NCBI GenBank assembly: GCA_949070545.1
Contig: CARTQV010000035.1
Span: 1 to 8,324 of the forward strand
Source: an uncultured Candidatus Saccharibacteria bacterium
GTDB taxonomy: Bacteria; Patescibacteriota; Saccharimonadia; Saccharimonadales; Saccharimonadaceae
Direction of reading: 5' to 3'
Length of the DNA stretch: 8,324 nucleotides
Shown: piece by piece, positions 5,852 through 8,324 of the stretch
How the letters are laid out: every line of letters begins with the position of its first letter
Numbering within the stretch: position 1 is the stretch's first letter
Notes under the pieces: model-generated
The model's database searches: none
Seen by the model: the letters and a program-made list of their open reading frames with translations, nothing else
What the model was told of the DNA's origin: nothing
Made by a program: the position numbers and the translations under genes

Positions 5852-5977
5852 TCAAAACCAGTTATCATTGGCGAACGCTGGGTCAACAAGATCAGCGTCC
5901 AAGTCGCATTCTTCTAATTCCGCCTGCCGTTCCAAGTTCTTTTCCATATAGCGATTATAACTCCAGTTATAAAACAT
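5852..5977 (-). CDS. Small acidic protein, 41 residues (hypothetical)
   Basis: The frame reads MFYNWSYNRYMEKNLERQAE, continues with an Asp/Glu-rich segment, and ends in DNWF. The N-terminus is aromatic and basic, the middle helical and charged, the tail acidic. No signal peptide or membrane helix is seen. I do not recognise a family; the size and charge would suit an anti-repressor or an inhibitor, but that is a guess. A TGA stop is followed after 26 bases by a rho-independent terminator. It diverges from the structured RNA; the two -10 regions overlap (minus-strand TATCAT, 11 bases before the ATG). There is no clear Shine-Dalgarno before the first ATG. The ATG at codon 11 has a GGAG 13 bases upstream and is an alternative start. 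Confidence 0.55.
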   Translation of the reverse strand: MFYNWSYNRYMEKNLERQAELEECDLDADLVDPAFANDNWF

Positions 5978-5989
5978 TCCAAGTTTTTA

Positions 5990-5998
5990 TGATATAAT
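5990..5998 (+). promoter_or_regulatory. Extended -10 promoter of the structured RNA
   Basis: TGATATAAT is a perfect extended -10 (TATAAT at 5993-5998); the -35 region is poor, as is common for extended -10 promoters. The start is predicted at 6004-6006, exactly the first paired base of the RNA fold downstream. Confidence 0.75.
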
Positions 5999-6004
5999 AG
6001 GAGT

Positions 6005-6138
6005 GTTCACATTTTTCAAAAACTACCAAAGGAATAGCGAGAAACTATCCTTGTCAGACGACGAGAACAGCCCTTGTGCTAGCATCAAGTCTGACTTGGT
6101 AGCGAAAAGTGTGAACAGCCTGCTCAAGGGCTGTTTTT
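6005..6138 (+). ncRNA. Structured RNA with closed three-way junction and 11-base pseudoknot (no family recognised)
   Basis: P1: 6005-6017 pairs with 6104-6116 (13 pairs, one wobble). P2: CTACCAA (6023-6029) with TTGGTAG (6096-6102). Two arms branch from P2. P3 is 6030-6037 with 6045-6051, with one bulged A. P4 is GTCAGAC (6053-6059) with GTCTGAC (6089-6095). The 29-base P4 loop holds AACAGCCCTTG (6066-6076), the exact complement of 6125-6135. A second AACAGCC at 6114-6120 pairs with the same 3' strand as a terminator. The RNA starts at an extended -10 promoter and ends in T5. It is either a free-standing small RNA or a switch in the leader of the membrane-protein gene. The fold is read by eye and no Rfam family comes to mind. 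Confidence 0.72.
6114..6138 (+). terminator. Rho-independent terminator of the structured RNA, possibly conditional
   Basis: AACAGCC (6114-6120) pairs with GGCTGTT (6129-6135) around an 8-base loop, followed by T-rich sequence. The 5' arm shares three bases with P1, and the 3' arm is also the partner of the P4 loop, so the hairpin excludes the pseudoknot. It lies 52 bases before the ATG of the membrane-protein gene. Confidence 0.75.
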
Positions 6139-6190
6139 ATTAATGCCATTGAACACGGAAGAAGTCAACTTAATTTTTGGAACACTACAT

Positions 6191-7327
6191 ATGACAAAAA
6201 GTCACAAAGCGGCAAGTTCAACTGCCGCTACTAAAACGAAATCAGATAGACCATCAGGAAAGCAAAGTGGCATGGTTCAATCAAAGAGAATGCAAAAACA
6301 TCGGCAATCATCTAAAACTCCATTAAGAGCTCCTGTCAAGATACTGATAATAGCGACAGTAGCGATAGTCGTACTTTTGCTATTGGATGCAGTGTTGTCA
6401 TCCATCATGCGACCCATTGCTATAGAACGTGCAGACAATACACGTAAGGCCGATATTGTAAATACCGTAACAGAGTTGATGGACGGTTTTCTGAAAAAGA
6501 ATAATGGTAAATTCCCGAAAGGTGGCACAGATGGAGCATATACACGTCCAGATTTTACTGACCCAGATGGCACGGAGTATAGAGTGGTCGTAGAGGAACT
6601 GTTGACTGGTGAAATCAAAGAGGCAAAAACGTTTAATCATACTGTTTATGTTTATACACACGCAACCTGCGATGGCGGTGTGGCAAAATATAGCGAAAAC
6701 CCTCGTCGATATGCCATAATGTACCATCTAGAGAGTGGTGAATCATTTTGCCATAAAGACAATGAGGGTCAAGACGGCGAAACGGTAATACTCAATAACA
6801 ATGCGGAAATTCGCAATAAAGAAACCGACAAAACTGGCAAAACTACCATTGCCGCCTTTTTAGAACAGAGTTGTGAATTTCGTTATGATTATCAGTTTGA
6901 CAATTCGGCAAGGCTGATTACCGCTGATGGTAAATATTACGATAGTTATGTTGATATGAGCAAAAAATATAATATTATAAAAGGGCAAACTCACTATCCA
7001 GATTACGGTGCGGCATTTTGTGATGCAAAAATTACAGGTAGATATAACACGAAGGATGTTGTCCGTATGGAAGTGTGGGATGGGTCAACCAACGCGTTCA
7101 CGGACACTGTCGATGAGAAGACTGGCGAGTTTTCCATCAATCAAAGCTACTATGTAAAACCTGATTTAATTGGTGCTCCGACTGGTGAATCGCAAATCGT
7201 TAGGGTTCTATTCATTGATAAATACGACAATGTAGTAACACAAATTACCTTCCTCTACAATGTTACGTTTTCCGATGCCAATAAGAACTTCATCAATGAG
7301 TGGCGACAAAGAATTGATAATCTGTAA
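6191..7327 (+). CDS. Single-pass membrane protein with pilin-like ectodomain (hypothetical)
   Basis: With the ATG at 6191 the protein has 378 residues. A Lys/Ser/Thr-rich cytosolic N-terminus (1-48) precedes one membrane helix (about 51-72, ILIIATVAIVVLLLLDAVL). Outside lie a helix (NTRKADIVNTVTELMDGFL) and a domain with Cys160 and Cys187, in the sequence style of minor pilins and related secreted proteins. A beta-rich, Ig-like part (about 270-365) follows, with Cys228 and Cys277 on either side of its beginning. There is no prepilin peptidase motif before the helix, so it is probably anchored, not assembled. An ATG at 6143 is in frame but lies at the end of the terminator without a Shine-Dalgarno; GGA at 6179 favours 6191. 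It could be a surface or exclusion protein carried as element cargo. The family is not recognised. Confidence 0.8.
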   Translation: MTKSHKAASSTAATKTKSDRPSGKQSGMVQSKRMQKHRQSSKTPLRAPVKILIIATVAIVVLLLLDAVLSSIMRPIAIERADNTRKADIVNTVTELMDGFLKKNNGKFPKGGTDGAYTRPDFTDPDGTEYRVVVEELLTGEIKEAKTFNHTVYVYTHATCDGGVAKYSENPRRYAIMYHLESGESFCHKDNEGQDGETVILNNNAEIRNKETDKTGKTTIAAFLEQSCEFRYDYQFDNSARLITADGKYYDSYVDMSKKYNIIKGQTHYPDYGAAFCDAKITGRYNTKDVVRMEVWDGSTNAFTDTVDEKTGEFSINQSYYVKPDLIGAPTGESQIVRVLFIDKYDNVVTQITFLYNVTFSDANKNFINEWRQRIDNL

Positions 7328-7336
7328 TAATAACTA

Positions 7337-7864
7337 CTAGATTACTATCCCTATGAACTTATCGTCAATGATAGGTCCATGTTTTGCCTCCCACACTTCC
7401 ATCCGACAACTCCCCAAAACGAACTCCCCACCTCGCCAACGTTCCACCCATTCCACACGCATAGTGTTTTGGTTGAGATAGTGCGGAATACGTTTGGTGT
7501 AAGGTAACATTGGTCTTGGGCGGATAGGCAATCCCATCCACGTGGGGTTCTTGGGTGGTATATCTTGCCGCTGTGAGCGATTTAGAGGCGATATGAGAGG
7601 CCTCTGACCATAATTCGGGGAAACGTAGGCTTTTCTCTGGTAAGTGCGATGTCCGAGCCGTCTGATCGCCTCAATATTCTCCACACTGTGTTGAGTAGCC
7701 TTCACAAAATCCTCGTTAAAGTCTAGGTGCGTTTCTCGCCACCGCAAGATAGTTCGGTCAGACAAGCCACAAAAATAAGCCACATCCTTCAGACAATAAC
7801 CTTGACCAACCAGTTCCACGATTTTGTCAGCCAGTTCTTGACGATACTTACTTTTTCTAGCCAT
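7337..7864 (-). CDS. Helix-turn-helix protein, terminase small subunit-like
   Basis: The 175-residue protein opens with a basic segment and a helix-turn-helix at about 8-45 (ELADKIVELVGQGYCLKDVA, then GLSDRTILRWR). Next come DFNEDFVKAT and an acidic helix ending in RRLGHRTYQRK near residue 75. This order resembles the N-terminal DNA-binding domain of phage terminase small subunits and related HTH proteins. The C-terminal half (about 80-175) is Pro/Arg-rich, then beta-rich (EWVERWRGGEFVLG), and I cannot assign it. No large terminase is in the window. It may redirect packaging, as in phage satellites, or act as a regulator. The ATG at 7864 lies 6 bases behind TATAAT with no Shine-Dalgarno. It converges with the membrane-protein gene, 9 bases between stops. 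Confidence 0.8.
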   Translation of the reverse strand: MARKSKYRQELADKIVELVGQGYCLKDVAYFCGLSDRTILRWRETHLDFNEDFVKATQHSVENIEAIRRLGHRTYQRKAYVSPNYGQRPLISPLNRSQRQDIPPKNPTWMGLPIRPRPMLPYTKRIPHYLNQNTMRVEWVERWRGGEFVLGSCRMEVWEAKHGPIIDDKFIGIVI

Positions 7865-7870
7865 AACTTG

Positions 7871-7876
7871 ATTATA
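7871..7876 (-). promoter_or_regulatory. TATAAT box of the HTH gene, apparently leaderless
   Basis: On the minus strand TATAAT is followed by CAAGTT and then the ATG, so the message would start at or beside the start codon. No convincing -35 is seen. Confidence 0.55.
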
Positions 7877-8120
7877 AAATAAAAACCGGCACAGATTTTT
7901 AGCCTTGAAAATGACCAGTCAAAGAAATAGCCACAGAGTTCAACGGGGCGAGAATAACACTCCGAGAGCCGTAATGAGCGACAAAACAGACAGAATGACA
8001 GAATTATCGGGCAGGTCAGTTTGGCTGATAGGTCGGTCATGCACCTAGTCTATATAGACCGCTAGCCTATTAGTGCTGTATTTCTAACTCCTCCTAGTTA
8101 GAATCACTACTAGCCATATA
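7877..8120. other. Gap without a convincing gene
   Basis: A plus-strand frame of 45 codons (7911-8048) lacks a ribosome binding site and recognisable features. The perfect palindrome GTCTATATAGAC lies at 8048-8059, with CTAG-containing sequence on both sides. CTAACT (8084-8089) pairs with AGTTAG (8096-8101); on the minus strand the loop shows AGGAGG, but no start codon follows it. These could be binding sites of element proteins. Otherwise I see nothing. Confidence 0.35.
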
Positions 8121-8277
8121 TTAAACATAGTTTCTCTGTAAGAGCCTTTCTTGATATAGTCCACCTAGTTCTTTTTCCCATCTCTCTATTTCTTGATATA
8201 CTTCTCTGACAAAGGCTTCATTTCTAACGTATTTAGGGGTTGTTTTGTGCGAAGTTTTACCCTCAAGCCCCGCCAGG

Positions 8278-8300
8278 AGACCTAGGCAAGGTCTTTTTTT
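8278..8300 (+). terminator. Terminator-like hairpin at the right end of the element
   Basis: AGACCT (8278-8283) pairs perfectly with AGGTCT (8289-8294) around AGGCA and is followed by a T tract. It uses the same 3' arm and T-tract sequence as the tRNA-Ser terminator at the left end. Confidence 0.65.
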
Positions 8301-8321
8301 GATGATTCTGCTCCTATAAAA
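8283..8321. repeat. Right attachment site (attR) repeat
   Basis: It is the partner of 3712-3748: identical over AAGGTC plus six T, one extra T, then 17 of 21 bases. The bases to the right of the core (from about 8301) would be chromosomal, and those to the left belong to the element. Only 3 bases follow it in the window. Confidence 0.75.
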
Positions 8322-8324
8322 ATA

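Larger units (their letters stand above)
3716..8300. mobile_element. Integrated 4.6-kb element with serine recombinase, at tRNA-Ser terminator
   Basis: A large serine recombinase adjoins the left end, and direct repeats lie at both ends (3712-3748 and 8283-8321). Inside are a 41-residue protein gene, a structured RNA, a membrane-protein gene and a terminase-small-subunit-like gene. The distance between repeat cores is about 4,572 bases. No replication, capsid, portal or conjugation gene is visible, so it needs a helper or is a minimal or decayed element. The repeats are imperfect, as attB and attP of serine recombinases may be, so the exact crossover cannot be placed within the core. Confidence 0.72.
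8121..8324 (-). pseudogene. Open C-terminal protein fragment without start, probable severed tail of the serine recombinase
   Basis: The frame is open from the window edge to a TAA at 8121-8123 (67 residues) and has no ATG, GTG or TTG. It begins FYRSRIIKKRP over the right repeat; the recombinase reads FYRGRTTKKDL over the left repeat, in the same frame. Behind the repeat it continues for about 55 residues with a charged helix (YVRNEAFVREVYQEIERWEK) and ends LLQRNYV. If the crossover leaves the T7 tract in the circle, the recombinase would run in frame into this tail. If it leaves T6, the recombinase would stop after KKDLA. Alternatives are the end of another recombinase or an unrelated gene that starts beyond the window. 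Confidence 0.5.

Noticed and set aside
6005..6138. Retron msr-msd, OMEGA or CRISPR-type guide RNA, or phi29-type packaging RNA
   Set aside because: No reverse transcriptase, RNA-guided nuclease or packaging ATPase is present, and none of the known core motifs of these RNAs is visible. Similarity is limited to paired ends and a three-way junction.
7789..8040. Minus-strand frame of 83 codons upstream of the HTH gene
   Set aside because: It overlaps the start of the HTH gene and its TATAAT box in another frame and has an odd Cys/Phe/Trp-rich composition.
7911..8048. Plus-strand frame of 45 codons starting MTSQRNSHRV
   Set aside because: No ribosome binding site, no clear promoter, no terminator and no recognisable feature.

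Overview
The window looks like the chromosome of a small-genome bacterium of the Candidate Phyla Radiation, most likely a Saccharibacterium (TM7) or close relative. This is inferred from the style of the GroEL protein, a short 84-residue GroES, very compact genes, and a pair of small lineage-type proteins of no classical family. No 16S or other decisive marker is present. TAA, TAG and TGA all close reading frames in the expected places, so the standard bacterial code fits.

Region 1 (1-2380) is the chaperonin operon. A CIRCE operator overlaps a near-consensus promoter, followed by groES and groEL. The two genes are separated by 285 bases that hold a 178-base, almost continuously paired hairpin with 24-base perfect arms. 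Two rho-independent terminators close the region. Region 2 (2383-3600) holds two minus-strand housekeeping-like genes: a Pro/Ala-rich linker protein and a two-helix membrane protein whose ATG lies 6 bases behind a TATAAT box (probably leaderless). Next comes tRNA-Ser(GCT) with its own promoter and terminator.

Region 3 (about 3716-8300) is a 4.6-kb integrated element, not described as such by any single gene. Imperfect direct repeats at 3712-3748 and 8283-8321 flank it, and the left copy lies in the terminator of tRNA-Ser. It carries a large serine recombinase (minus strand, next to the left end), a possible degenerate small gene, a 41-residue acidic protein, and a structured RNA of about 130 bases starting at an extended -10 promoter. 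It also carries a single-pass membrane protein with a pilin-like ectodomain, and a protein with a terminase-small-subunit-like helix-turn-helix.

Two points stand out. First, the RNA at 6005-6138 folds from its predicted first base into a closed three-way junction. The loop of one arm is perfectly complementary over 11 bases to the 3' end and would compete there with a terminator hairpin. Second, the attachment site seems to lie inside the recombinase reading frame. In the integrated state the last 23 recombinase residues are read from chromosomal DNA antisense to the tRNA. At the other end of the element an open frame of 57 codons without a start codon runs up to the repeat, in the frame that could be the recombinase's own tail in the circular form. 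With integrase, a TerS-like protein and no capsid, portal or large terminase in view, a phage-satellite-like element is a reasonable but unproven reading.
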